From Onychostoma macrolepis (lineage: Eukaryota; Chordata; Actinopteri; Cypriniformes; Cyprinidae), in contig NC_081173.1 of NCBI RefSeq assembly GCF_012432095.1, forward strand, positions 18,202,498-18,266,497: a stretch of 64,000 nucleotides of DNA, in the 5' to 3' direction. The notes beneath the pieces were generated by a model. It saw only the letters and a list, made by a program, of their open reading frames with translations, made no database searches and was not told where the DNA came from. Numbering within the stretch: position 1 is the first letter of the stretch; each line of letters opens with the position of its first letter. Both the position numbers and the translations under genes were made by a program. This document shows, one piece after another, positions 34,111-46,131 of this stretch.

Positions 34111-36764
34111 CATCATTAAAATGTAGGCAAAATCATATGGCCATTGAAGAATTAAGGATGCATTTTTCTGTTTTTTTATAAAAAGATAAATAATTTATCA
34201 TTAATTTACAAGAAGTGTATAAACATAACACACTAGTCAGTGATGTGATTACTAGACTGATAATAGCTTTTAAAACAACCCCAGACCTCTCCTCATGTAA
34301 TCTGACTTGCTCTCTATCTCACTCTCTTTCTATCCACTCCATCTAAAATGGCATTTATTCATCACATTAGAGTGCATCATCACGGCTGTCCAACCACCTA
34401 TTAAATATAGAGTCATTTTGGCCATTTCATTTAGTACCTACGTTTAGAGTGAAGATAACTTAGCAATGGTATTTTTATGATAGGCCAGCACTCCTCTCCA
34501 ATCAGAAAAAGGTTAAAGGGTTAAATATCTGGCACATGCTGGGCTCCAATGAAGTAGAGTCCTTAGGAAGCCAGGCTCATGCTAAAATATTCCAATTAAT
34601 TTCTTCAGCAGCCAAGAGAGGACACTGAGGAGAAAAAACACAAAGGGATTAAAACTAATGAAAACACATAATGTTTTCCTCAGCATTTATCTGCTTATTT
34701 CATGACAATCTCCAATGTATTCAATAACATGTAGGAGCCTGCAAAGCCTTCTCAGACCAATTAGGTCAATTTTGTTCAATTGTCCATGTTTTTTTGGGGG
34801 TTTTTTGTCCAGTGTTTATATGTAAGGATTTTCATTAGATGCAGATACTACACCAGGTTGACATATTTTAATTCTCTATGGCTAATTTAGAGCTTTGCAT
34901 CAGTCTCTGTTGTTCCGTTCTGTCAGGTTATGACAATTAAATGCAATCTTGCAAGGTGGATTAAATTCAGATGACTGCTCTGGCCAGAGGATTCCTCTAA
35001 TCCTCTATTAAGACTCCTGAAAGAAAAGCTTGTCTTAACAAGGGATTTTCTGCCTCAGGCCCTTAAGATACTTAAACATAAGTTAAACGTTCAGGACTTT
35101 CAGTGGGAAATGGGCTATAGAAAAAAAAAATACAGACATACTGTACTGTAAATACACCACACCACCTGCAATGACACATCAAGAATGTTGTGGGAAAATT
35201 AGTTTTTGTTATAAAAAAAAATAAAAACACAAAAATAGTTGAAAGAACTGGCAAAAAAAAAAAAAAAAATTAAAGAACCATGCACTAATGTTAGGGAAAG
35301 GTTCTGTGTTGGTATATATGAACAGTGAGGATCATCTGTGTTCTCTATTATGCCAAAATCAGTCTGATTCTGCTCCATCACAAGCATAACAAGCTAATGG
35401 TCTATAATGTCAACTGCTTGTCAGCAAGAATTCATTACTTGTTAAACAAAATGATAGTTTTAGTCCAACCCGAGTCATGTCCAGATCCCAATCCCACCAC
35501 CTCTACTTTCCTGTCTGCACTCCTCTTCCTGTAAAATAAAAAGGCAAAATATAAACAAAAAAGAAGAAAAAAAAAAAAATGAGTAAGACTGAATGATGTA
35601 CTGAATTTGAACATAATCAAATGTCTACTAAAAATTATTGAGAGATGAATGTGACAGCTAAACATGGATATGAGATGACCAATAATTTGCTGTAGAATTT
35701 AAAACGGTCTGCCAAGAAAAACAGGCTAAACATACATTATCTCTCCTGTCAGATGTGCAAACAGTTCCAAATATCATATCATTGCTACTGCATCTCTTAA
35801 TACATTCTGTAACTGCACAAATATGTATTTAAAACTTAATAAATTGTGTCCAGACTTTCATAAAACACCATTTGTGTTTTACAGGAGAAAAACAAAGGGG
35901 TTAAAACAAAATAGGGTTGAGTAAAAATGACAACAATATTTTTATTTATGGGTGAACTAGCACCCATCATCAAGTAGCATTGACTATAATCTTGAAATTT
36001 ATGGCTAATTGTAGTGTTCAATTAGTGTTGTTTGTCTCCAGTTTTTTATTTATTTACATAATTTACTTGATGTATACAAAAAATACCATCGTGAAACAAA
36101 ATGAGTGTTTCAAACATATCAAAACATTAATACATCAAGACTGTCTCAGATGGACATATTGCATAAGAAATCACCCACACATGCATGTCTAGTCTGGCAC
36201 TTCAGTACATTTGCATTCTATCATAAATGACAAGACATTTAAAACTTCAAACAACAAGCATCATATGCTACACAGACAAAAAGGACACTTTGAAGCTAGC
36301 GGGAGTTGTTGTTGTGTTTGAAGGTAGTCTGTACACAAGGGAGGAAGGAAACGGACAGAGAGAGATAGAAGGGAAGAAAAGAGGGACCGGGCCTTTACAG
36401 AGGTCACCTGGGGGCCAGGAGCATCAGCTGGGGCTCACTACTTCCTGAAGAGGAACATGGTGTTTGGCCTTCAGAGATATCACAGTCCTCAGCACACAGT
36501 GACACAAGAGATTCTCTCTTCTTCTGCCTAAAATGGGGAAAGAGAAAAATAAAATAAAAAAAAATAAAAAAATATTCATGCCACAGAGAAAGCAAGTTGA
36601 GCGTGAAATTATGTCCAGTGGAATAAGATAAACAAACATTTTTAACCTTTTCTTGATTTGCATTCATTACTATAGCATTGGGCTTAATCAAAATCAATAC
36701 TTATTTATTTCTGTTTTTATATACAGTATATAAAAAGTATTTGCTGATGAGGCAAAAATATATA
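34111..36764. other. Non-coding stretch, no gene seen
   Basis: AT-rich with poly-A runs (35252-35269, 35562-35579). A short perfect palindrome (TTTTTATATAC, A, GTATATAAAAA) lies at about 36714-36736. Short frames lack domains. Confidence 0.45.
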
Positions 36765-37175
36765 CACAGGTGAATTTGATCATCTCCTAACAAGTCCACA
36801 TATTAAGGTCTGGGTGGGTTAGATGGTAAGCAAACAATCAGCTCATGTGAACAACATGTTGGGTGCAGAAGCAATGGGCAGGAATGAAGATCTGAGTGAC
36901 TCTGATGAGGCACGAGGGCAACAAAGACTACCCCATCTGGTCTGAGCCAACAGAAGATCTGAAGTCACACAAACATTTAATAGTTATAGGAGGAATGTGC
37001 CACAATACACAGCACATCATACTCTGCTGCATAGCTGCAAACCAATCAGATTGCCTGATGACCCCTGTCCACCATAGAAAGGGTCTACAATTGATATACA
37101 ATCGTTGGAGCTGGACCTTGAAGCAGTGGAAGGAAGTTACCTGGTCCAATCCAATGTCAAGAACATTCTAACAGC
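36765..37175 (+). pseudogene. Tc1 transposase fragment (family C), heavily decayed
   Basis: Isolated remnant of a Tc1 transposase, N-terminal and middle part. GTCCACATATTAAGGTCTGG and TGGTAAGCAAACAATCAG match the leader of a known Tc1 family. Decayed codons then read MGRNEDLSDSDEA, a jump, RLPHL, ANRR, NVPQYTAHHTLL, DDPCPP and LELDLEAVE, in more than one frame with stops. It resembles the helix-turn-helix and linker of a family whose usual text reads MGRNEDLSDFD...LSRLVRANRR. The catalytic core and both terminal inverted repeats are not visible here, so this is a dead fragment. The 91-codon frame at 36896-37171 is a frame-shifted reading of it. Confidence 0.65.
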
Positions 37176-37179
37176 ACAT

Positions 37180-38260
37180 TTTGGACCCTCGGTGAACCCT
37201 TCTTTAAAAATCCCTAAATCTCTAGTGTTTGAGCTGAATGAATGACTTATTGATCGAAACTTTCTTGGACTTTTTTTTTTTTCTTTTCCCTGACATTTTA
37301 TGTGAATATAATTACTTTACTAATTTAAGTCAGAGTGACATCATTATGCTCCATTAGAATACTACTCAATTTGGCAAGAACTTTATAATCCTTCTACCAA
37401 ACAATACATTGCATATAATAAATCAATTTGGATTGCTGAATGGCCTTATGTAGTGTGTTTGTTCAAACAGAAAGCCTTATACTTCATGTCAATGAGAGTC
37501 TCACTTCTCACAGGTAAATAAATGTCAAACTGCTAAACTTAATGTCAGTGAATTCAGATAGAGACAAACATGCATTTCTAAATGGTATATAAAGTTTTCT
37601 TAAGACATGTATAATGCTAAATGGAGCTCATGTACTATGAAACTAAAATATACGGACGCAGGAGAGACTTGACAGTATGGGTGTCAAGAACCTTCATGGC
37701 CTCTCAGTCTAATCAAAGCTAATTCATTTACTGTCAAACTCACTACAGCAGTTAGTACATCAATGTCACATTCAAGTCAGGAAGAGAGAGAGAGAGATGA
37801 AACTTGGGGGATAAAACCATTATGATGCTAAGCATTTAAAAGTGGCTACAAATCTACAAAAATGTGGATGGGAAAAGACAATAAAATTCAAATAAAATAA
37901 AAACAAGTGATTGGTGGAAAACCCTGCAATGTGAGAACATCCACCTCTCCTGTTCACTATTACACAAATTAGTCTAAATGGATCAAAATTGTGGAAATGG
38001 ACAGAAACTCTCTCGCCTTGGTGGCATAACCACCATTTGGGCATGTCCACATTTGAAGATATGTGGGATGATGTGAACATCAACTGAGCTGCATCTCTCT
38101 GTGTGTCCATCGTTACATTTTCGATATTTACAGAGCATCTGATGTCTTGTTTTCTGAAGAGAGGGTGACTATTACAGCAGTTAATAGTATGAAAAGAGCT
38201 AAATAAATGTTTTTACCGTACAATGGTAGTTATTTCTGAAGCAATAAAAAAAACTTGCAT
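37180..38260. other. Non-coding stretch, no gene seen
   Basis: No recognised repeat or coding signal. The 96-codon minus frame (37820-38110) has no domain. Confidence 0.4.
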
Positions 38261-38263
38261 ATA

Positions 38264-38470
38264 CACTACAGATCAAAAGTTTGAGATCAGCATGTTTCAT
38301 TTTTAGAGAAATAATACTTGTATTCAGCAAAGATGCATTTCATTGATCAAAATGTCAAAAGTGACACTGTAGACAGAATGTCTGCTGAAAATTAATCTTT
38401 GCAATTCATTCAATTTTTGATCACAATTAAATTTCAAAAAACATACAAATATTTTACCTCAAACTTTGAA
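38264..38470 (+). repeat. ATCAAAAGTTTGAGATCAG-type dispersed repeat, partial
   Basis: It begins CACTACAGATCAAAAGTTTG and includes TTGTATTCAGCAAAGATGC and GTGACACTGTAGACA. It resembles the end portion of the family seen at 9.1 and 16.5 kb. The end is not resolved. Confidence 0.5.
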
Positions 38471-38739
38471 TGCTGTTGCATATGCCTTAACCCAGAAACC
38501 ATGTAAACAACAAATGGAACTGGGGCATGAATTTAGAGTAAAAATCCTAACTGCAGAGAAAGACTACCCGTCTGCATTTCAAAAACCACAGTTCACCACT
38601 AACATACAATCACAAAAAGGTCAAGGATTCTGCGGTTAATACTGTAAATGTCAGTTGTGTTGGTGCAGTTACTGAAAGCTTTCACAGTGGTGTTTTGCTC
38701 CAGAACGCTCTTGATGACAGATTGAGACACTTCACACTA

Positions 38740-39330
38740 TATCAGCTGTACCATCCAAAGCAAAGCACTTACTGCCATACGGTCACCGTTCACCACGACA
38801 CCACGCAATGAATAAATCAGCTGCTGAAGCCAAGAAAGCAAGCACACTTGGTGAGGTCAAAGAGTCGAAGACATTAAAGCACCATGACCCTGCTGACCTG
38901 CTGCAGATGAATGAAATCAAAACAACAGAAGGAAAATAATGTGCACTTTGATTAGAATTCAAACATAACTATTATTTTGACGTGTAATTATTAAAAACGT
39001 TGATGAAAAACATGCCAAGGGAACGTGAAACCTTGACTCACAGGAAACAAACGCACATAAATGACAATGGCAACATGCAGTACAGTATACTGATATCCAT
39101 TAGAGTCAAGGTTTTTCAATGCATAAAAAGATCTCTCAGGCATAATAAGAAAAAAGGAGCAGGCTTGTGTACTTCATTTCATTCAGCGCCACTCACAGTC
39201 ATTAGCACGGCTTCTCAACTCTTACTGAGCGTAATTAATGAGGCCGAAGCCGGTGTGTGAATGGCGACGCTCTCAGCTTGACGTTCGCTCCTTCCCTGCA
39301 GCAGCAGAGGTGCCCATGTCTGTCTGTATT
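38740..39330. other. Candidate conserved non-coding block
   Basis: Complex non-repeat sequence, including GCGTAATTAATGAGGCCGAAG and a GC-richer part at 39220-39320. Regulatory role is inferred only from composition. Confidence 0.25.
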
Positions 39331-39334
39331 TACA

Positions 39335-40028
39335 CAAGCAAAATGCTAAATTCTAATTAGCTGACAGAGATAATTAGTATATTAAATCATGATGCTTTTT
39401 TCGCTCTCTGACTCTCTCGACCGCAAAGTACATTTGCAGTAAACACATAAGTCTTTTAATCATGACAGACGCGAAAGGCTAAAAATAAATAAATAAATAA
39501 ACACTCTATTGACTTCCAAAGCTCTGAAAGTTAGCGGGATGGTCACCCTTCTCACTACTGCGAACAGCTGGAATGCCGATGTCAGCACAGTGTGAGCCAC
39601 AGGAGAGATCATGCTTTAACTGAACACCTGTATTTTGAATATGCATGCCATTCTGATTTTTATTAATTTGCTTTCATTTCAAAGTTAGAGAGTTTGAAAA
39701 TATGCCTGTTTTTTTTATTCTGCTACAATGTGACCCTGTTCAACTCAAAACGCATGGGGTTTATCATTAAATTTGCTTTTAATCATAATTTAGTTCTAAA
39801 TGCACTGTACTGGCAAGTTGCTCCACTGATTAAAGGCATCTCATTACCAATTTATTGTCATGTTTTTGTTCATGCACGTCCTCCTATAACTCCAAAAAAT
39901 GAAACTTTTGAAAAAAATCCTGCAAATCTCAAGCAATAAATCACTGAAGCCTTTCAAAATATATTTACATAAAAGTATGCACCATACCTTTTATTGCCTG
40001 ATATTACATATTTCTTCATTTAGAGGTG

Positions 40029-40059
<31 letters not shown>

Positions 40060-40835
40060 CCAACATCAGCCAATATCAGGTATTAACTGTAATAGTGAAT
40101 TCCCCTTATTTTTACATTTATATTCTATCTTTAAAAACAGTTAATTTAATAACATCGTTAAATGCAATCTTTAGCAAATCTGAAAATTAATATAATTTTT
40201 TTCAAACTGTACACTGAGGGAAAAAAGTGGAGTAGAAACTATTTTCACCCAGAAATTGCTGTTAAATTTGATAAATAATTACAAAGAAATGGCTAACACA
40301 TTAAACTGAACTTTTTATTTTAGGAAGAAAGACTGAAATATTATTTTCTTATAAAATATGCTCTAATAATCTTTGCTCTATTTATGTTCTATTCTTTTTT
40401 TTTTTTAAAGTGTACATTATAATATGATGATGCCTAATTTCACTTGTAGCAAAGCAACCATTTTTACCATTTTTAAACATTTAATATCATACACCATTAA
40501 AAGAATATATTATTGTAAAAGGATCTCAAATGAATTTTTTTAAATCTGGTTCCCTTTAAACCTTATGGCACCACACTTTAGGACAAACAAACAAGCTTAC
40601 GTTTAAGTCATATTGTGCTGTACAGAGACGGTACATGTAGGGCATGTGCTGTCAGAGTGACACCTAAAAACACCATACAGTTCTGTCCCAGAACACTCTG
40701 CACCCATGATAAAAGCACGCAAATATCTGCTCTAATGATCCTGTGTTACCAAAGGAACAAGCAGAGAACATTCGCTAGTGATCCACAGTATCAGTGGGTT
40801 TTATGACAAAGGAAAAGAAAAGCAAACACAATAGC
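39335..40835. other. AT-rich stretch with microsatellites
   Basis: (AAAT)n at about 39482-39502 and (TA)n at 40035-40059. No coding signal. Confidence 0.5.
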
Positions 40836-40839
40836 ATAT

Positions 40840-41000
40840 GGAGACAGCCTCATCTAATTAACCTCTTAACACGGCCACAGTCCGTTATGTGCCCAAGCTT
40901 CATTTATCTCAATCCTTGATCAGAGATCAAGGCAAATGTGACTTCGGTATCCCGAAAGGCAGTGGATACACAGAGATGAGACACATGAAAGCTATAAGCT
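40840..41000. other. Candidate conserved non-coding block
   Basis: Includes CATCTAATTAACCTCTTAAC and a short inverted word, CCTTGATCAGAGATCAAGG (40914-40932). Non-repetitive; weak evidence of function. Confidence 0.25.
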
Positions 41001-41337
41001 GACTTGTTAGGGATGCATATCTCAGGAGAAGAAGAAACCAGGTTAACCATATCAGATCATGTAGCATTAGATCCCCAGACTAAACACGAAGGCAGCTGTG
41101 AGACATTCATCAGATGTTACAAGTTACAACTCGCAAACAAAACAACAATGAGTTTGGAGCTTCAGCAGTTTCATGGAAATAAATGAAGAACACAATTTTC
41201 AAAAAGGGGTCCGTAACTATCCATAGCAGTACAACAGGGGGTCTGCCTGATCCAGGTTGATCTCAAACTACTTTTTGCAAAGAAATGAAAATATGCATTA
41301 AATAAGTTAGCTTCAACATCAAAGGTAAGAAACTAAA

Positions 41338-41446
41338 GTATGTATGTATGTATGTATGTATGTATGTATGTACAGTACATGTATATGTGTATGTGTGTGT
41401 TCATATGTATGTATATATGTTTATGTTTATGTATATGTATATGTAC

Positions 41447-41489
<43 letters not shown>

Positions 41490-41502
41490 ATATATGTATA
41501 TA
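41338..41502. repeat. Compound (GTAT)n / (TATATG)n microsatellite
   Basis: Tetranucleotide GTAT units grade into TATATG and TA units. The Tc1 at 41503 inserted at a TA at its right edge. Confidence 0.95.
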
Positions 41503-43044
41503 CAGGTGCATCTCAATAAATTAGAATGCCGTGGAAAAGTTCATTTATTTCAGTAATTTAACTCAAATTGTGAAACTCGTGTATTAAATAAATTCAATGC
41601 ACACGGACTGAAGTAGTTTAAGTCTTTGGTTCTTTTAATTGTGATGATTTTGGCTCACATTTAACAAAAACCCACCAATTCACTATCTCAACAAATTATA
41701 ATACTTCATAAGACCAATAAAAAAAACATTTTTAGTGAATTGTTGGCCTTCTGGAAAGTATGTTAATTTACTGTATATGTACTCAATACTTGGTAGGGGC
41801 TCCTTTTGCTTTAATTACTGCCTCAATTCGGTGTGGCATGGAGGTGATCAGTTTGTGGCACTGCTGAGGTGGTATGGAAGCCCAGGTTTCTTTGACAGTG
41901 GCCTTCATCTCATCTGCATTGTTGGGGCTGGTGTCTCTCATCTTCCTCTTGACAATACCCTATAGATTCTCTATGGGGTTCAGGTCTGGTGAGTTTGCTG
42001 GCCAGTCAAGCACACCAACACCATAGTCATTGAACCAGCTTTTGGTACCTTTGGCAGTGTGGGCAGGTGCCAAGTCCTGCTGGAAAATGAAATCAGCATC
42101 TCCATAAAGCTTGTCAACAGAAGGAAGCATGAAGTGCTCTAAAATTTCCTGGTAGATGGCTGCAGTGACTGTGGACTTCAGAAAACACAGTGGACCAACA
42201 CCAGCAGATGACATAGCAGCCCAAATCATCACAGACTGTGGAAACTTCACATTGGACTTCAAGCAACATGGATTCTGTGCCTCTCCACTCTTCCTCCAGA
42301 CTCTGGGACCTTAATTTCCAAATGAAATGCAAAATTTACTTTTATCTGAAAAGAGAACTTTGGACCACTGAGCAACAGTCCAGTTCTTTTTCTCCACAGC
42401 CCAGGTAAGATGCTTCTGACGTTGTCTCTGGTTCAGAAGTGGCTTGGTAGCCCTTTTCCTGAAGACGTCTGAGCTTGGTGACTCTTGATGCACTGACTCC
42501 AGCTTCAGTTCTCTCCTTGTGAAGCTCTCACAAGTGTTTGAATCAGCTTTGCTTGACATTATTCTCAAGCTTGCAGTCATCCCTGTTGCTTGTGCACCTT
42601 TTCCTACCCAAATTATTCCTTCCAGTCAACTTTGAATTTAATATGCTTTGATACAGCACTCTGTAAACAGCCACACCTTTCAGTAATGACCCTCTGTGAC
42701 TTACCCTCTTTGTGGAGGGCGTCAATGTTCGTCTTCTGGATCATTGCCAAGTCAGCAGTCTTCTCCATTATTGTGGTTTCAAAGAACAAGAGATACCCGG
42801 AATTTATACTGTAGGGATGGTCATTTATTAAAACTCAAATGTAAATATTCTAATATTTTGAGATACTGATTTTTGACTTTCATGAGCTATAAGCTCTAAT
42901 CATCACAATTTAAACAAAAAAACTTTTGAAATGTTTTACTTTACATGCAATGAATCTAAAATATATGCAAATTTCACTTTTTGAAATAACTTATGAGAAA
43001 AAATGAACTTTTTCACAACATTCTAATTTATTGAGATGCACCTG
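41503..43044 (-). mobile_element. Tc1-like transposon, mosaic of families B and D
   Basis: This 1542-bp element is flanked by TA (41501-41502 and 43045-43046), and both ends start CAGGTGCATCTCAATAAATT. Beyond the outer 30 bp the two ends differ. The left end matches the element at 33167 (CAATTCACTATCTCAACAAA). The right end matches the element at 58736 (ATCAGTATCTCAAAATATTAG, TACAGTATAAATTC). It therefore has unequal inner inverted repeats. The minus-strand transposase is full length but broken. Confidence 0.8.
41783..42768 (-). pseudogene. Tc1 transposase, full length but inactivated
   Basis: The gene runs leftward from ATG at 42768 (MEKTADLAMIQK...) to TGA at 41783-41785 after AKGAPTKY. 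The order is an N-terminal paired-like helix-turn-helix region with CGCLQSAVSKHIK, then the linker WAVEKKNWTVAQWSKVLFSD (first catalytic Asp), then FQQDLAPAHTA (second Asp) and PDLNPIENL (Glu), with 34 residues between the last two. It is broken by a frameshift between 42725 and 42580, by a premature stop after SFGN (42311), and by a further stop after ENL (41960). The C-terminus reads MKATVKETWASIPPQQCHKL, like the 33167 copy. The part upstream (MRDTSPNNADE) is like the 58736 copy. Confidence 0.85.
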
Positions 43045-43049
43045 TATAT

Positions 43050-43430
43050 CTCAAAGCTACATATCCATAAATGTAATTATTAACTGAATGGCTTTCCAAT
43101 GTAAGCATCAAAAGCAAATATACACTACATGTTATAGGCTTCAAATACAAAACCAATTTCCTAATTCTAAAAATATGCTCAATTTTGAATAAAATGTATG
43201 CTCATAGGGGTTCCTGGCCTCAAAAAAAAAAAAAAAAAAACCCTGAATGAGACTTTTCTCATTTATTTCAGTATGATCAACATGGTGCTGCTGCAGCTTT
43301 AAAGGGCATCTCTGATGAATCTTAAAAAGACAGAGAAATCCTATGACCCTGAAACTATGCAACAACATGCAAAATGTTTAAAGTAATGGTATTCACATTA
43401 CAATCAATAAAGCATGTCTCACATTCCAAG
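43050..43430. other. Non-coding stretch with poly-A
   Basis: A poly-A run lies at 43221-43239. Nothing else recognised. Confidence 0.4.
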
Positions 43431-45018
43431 ATCCAAAATCAAAAACTCCTGCACCGGCTAATCAAGGACTTTGAGCTCAATATAAAATGTATAAGAAGGT
43501 GTGTTAAAGCAGAGTTAGAATCTCCAGGAACATAATTCATAACCCCAGGCATTCCTCATTATACGTTCCTTAAAAACACATGGCATGGCTTGAAATATGT
43601 GAATGAACTGGATTGGGTCAGTTCCTTAAGTCCACCGAAGACCAAATGTTATGCTATATCGTACAATGACACTCAACGACATCTTCCTTCCAGAGACTTT
43701 ACAACACAATTTGGGGAGATCTTTTCCACTCAAGAATTTCACCTTTTTGGGTGAACTGTCTCTAGACATGTGTTCTCAATATGTTGGCCCTCATGAGGCA
43801 AACCATTCTGTGTAAAATAACACAGCTTTTATTACACACTGGCCTTTGAAAAGTGTCTAGTTGCAATGACATAAATTTCATTATGTGCTATATTTATGGT
43901 TCATTTCAATGGCTCTGTCAGCCCAGAACTATACGCATCTCTAAACACCTCAGCGCTCGTAGCAAACTCACAGCACATCTGCTGAAATCCTTATTTAGCT
44001 TTACTGAAGTAATAAAAAATGAGTAAACAAATATCTGAAAAACAACTGATGAAACAAAGCACAAACGAATGAGACAAATCATGGGGGATTTGATCAAAGT
44101 GCTGACTTGCATATTGAATCAAGTATTTTCCAGAGAAAGCCCAAGAGCAGGATGTACCGTCCCAGACCTTGATTTTAGAACAGTTTGACAAGGCAGGGTT
44201 TTTACACTCATTGCCCTCCATGTTCAGTCTCCTGAAGAGTCTGGGTAAAGTGATTTATTTCAAATTTAAAACAGCTTCTTCAAACAGCGCTGAAATGAAA
44301 ATCCCCGGCTCCTCAGGTCCTTAACCCTGTCTGTTTTGTTCTGCTCTTCATCTCTTCAGTACATGCATACTGGATATTATAACATAAAAAGGACCCTAGC
44401 AGCCCTTAATTTATACTTAACCACTGTTGCCCTCATATTTGAATACAATAACAGTGAAGACTGTAGGTATGATCTACAGATTAAAATACGCTTCATCATA
44501 ACCTCTGAACTAGTATTATGTTGTAAATCAAAGGACTAAAAGGTTACACCTTCAAAATAAATACATGCATAACTACAAATGAATGCTGAAAAACACTTGA
44601 GTCCTGAACTACAATAAAAACCAACAAAGCAAGGGGGGTATATCTGAGAAAAATGGCAAAATGCATTTATACAAAAAAAAAAAAAAAAGGATTTGTATAC
44701 ATGGATATGAGGTTTACATATTTAGATGGTTTAGATGTACATATTTTTATGAAAATATGAGCAACTCCAGTCGACTAAAATTTTGCCTGAGGGCAGAGCA
44801 AGAGCATCTCAGTTGCTTTAGAGGTGAGAGAGAGAGAGAGAGAGATCGACACTTTCAGCATGCAAGTTATGTGAATTACTGACTCTACACCTATATTTTT
44901 TATTTCATTTTAAAGAGCATAAATGAATAAGAGTTTATGCAATGTCTGCAAGGATTATACAGTTAATTGAATTAATGGACTACAACTACTTAAATTGTTA
45001 CACCTTTTGTAGTGTTTT
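43430..45018. other. Non-coding stretch with possible conserved patch
   Basis: The part at about 43910-44215 is complex (GGGGATTTGATCAAAGTGCT, with a TCF/LEF-like ATCAAAG) and may be conserved. A short (GA)n run lies at 44823-44845. No coding signal. Confidence 0.3.
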
Positions 45019-45451
45019 ATGGGAATAATTAACCCAGAAATAAAAATTTGCTGAAAATTTACTCACCCGCAGATTGATTAGTGGATTATTGTGATGTTTT
45101 TATCGGCTGTTTGAACTTTCATTCTGACGGCACCCATTCACTGCAGAGGAACCATTGGTGAGCAAGTGACATACAGTGCATCCAGGAAGTATTCACAGCA
45201 CTTCACTTTTTCCACATTTTGTTATGTTACAGCCTTATTTCCAGAATGGATTAAATTCATTATTTTCTGTGAATTTGACAACGTGAAAAAAGTTTGTTTG
45301 AAATCTTTGCAAATTTATAAAAAAATAAATTAATTGGGGGATCACGTGACCCTTCGACGGCGATGCAGGCTTAGTCTTTCGCTCTGCTCACTTTGCCACA
45401 TATTGTAAGATCCTGTCAGTAAAATTTGAACCACTCTGTATTGGACCCATC

Positions 45452-45769
45452 ATGAGTGCTAAGGCAGACAAAGGGGATCAGAAAAGAGAGATTGAGCAAT
45501 CGCCAATGAAGAAAAAATTCAGAGATTCCGCCATCTCCAGAGAAGACCTCGACGATGCTATCGCTAGCCGTATTGAACTAGCATTTAAACAACAGCAAAA
45601 CACTTTGAATTCGGTTGTGAATTCGGCAGTAAGAGATGCGATGGACTCTGTACTGATTCCAGCATTGCGCGAACTGCGTGAGGACATACAAGCGACCAAC
45701 AAGTCTGTTAAAAAGCTAAGAGAGGAGTTTGAGGCCATAACTACCTACTTTTTGGAGGGGACTAATTGA
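45452..45769 (+). CDS. LINE ORF1, short coiled-coil protein
   Basis: An intact 105-residue frame starts MSAKADKGDQKREIEQ, 116 bases inside the element. It has a basic N-terminus (residues 1-25) and then a long amphipathic, charged stretch rich in Leu, Ile and Val at heptad spacing (about 28-98) with RELREDIQATNKSVKKLREE, as expected for a trimerising coiled coil. Known L1 ORF1 proteins bind the element's RNA and usually run to about 300 residues, with an RRM and a C-terminal domain after the coiled coil. Neither is visible here or in the 360 bp before ORF2. The protein is either truncated by an old deletion or belongs to a lineage with a minimal ORF1. The element is inserted in a Tc1, so this is not a host gene. 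Confidence 0.65.
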   Translation: MSAKADKGDQKREIEQSPMKKKFRDSAISREDLDDAIASRIELAFKQQQNTLNSVVNSAVRDAMDSVLIPALRELREDIQATNKSVKKLREEFEAITTYFLEGTN

Positions 45770-46131
45770 GAGTAGGTTTAATTAAAAATATTTTTTGGCT
45801 GTGTGGGCCTTTCGGGAGACATGTCTTGCGTTGGAGTGGATCGGTCACGAACCATCACTATTTTTGTTGCTCAGTCAGCCCTATGTTCTCGGTAATGTGC
45901 GGTCTGAGTTGTTCCTCGTTTATAGTTGTTGGTTGTTCAGGTTTTTATGTTGTTTTACTTTTTACAACAGACATTTATACTGTTATTTATTTTACCTTAT
46001 TTCTAAAGGGATTTTTCTTCTAGGAGGTTTGGTATCTAAAATGCACGTCAGCGTTTACATGCTATTTACAGAATGGAAGTGCTTTTGTTTTTTTCATTTA
46101 TTGAATACAATTTAGGGATTGTGAATATTCA
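45770..46131 (+). other. LINE inter-ORF region
   Basis: T-rich spacer between ORF1 and ORF2. Two overlapping short frames (85 and 106 codons) are hydrophobic translations of T-rich sequence with no domain. I treat them as chance. Confidence 0.5.

Noticed and set aside
41735..41965. 76-codon plus frame
   Set aside because: Antisense of the mosaic Tc1 transposase C-terminus; nearly the same peptide appears opposite the 33167 copy.
45766..46115. Two hydrophobic frames between LINE ORF1 and ORF2
   Set aside because: T-rich translation with no motif; not a membrane protein or an envelope-like gene.
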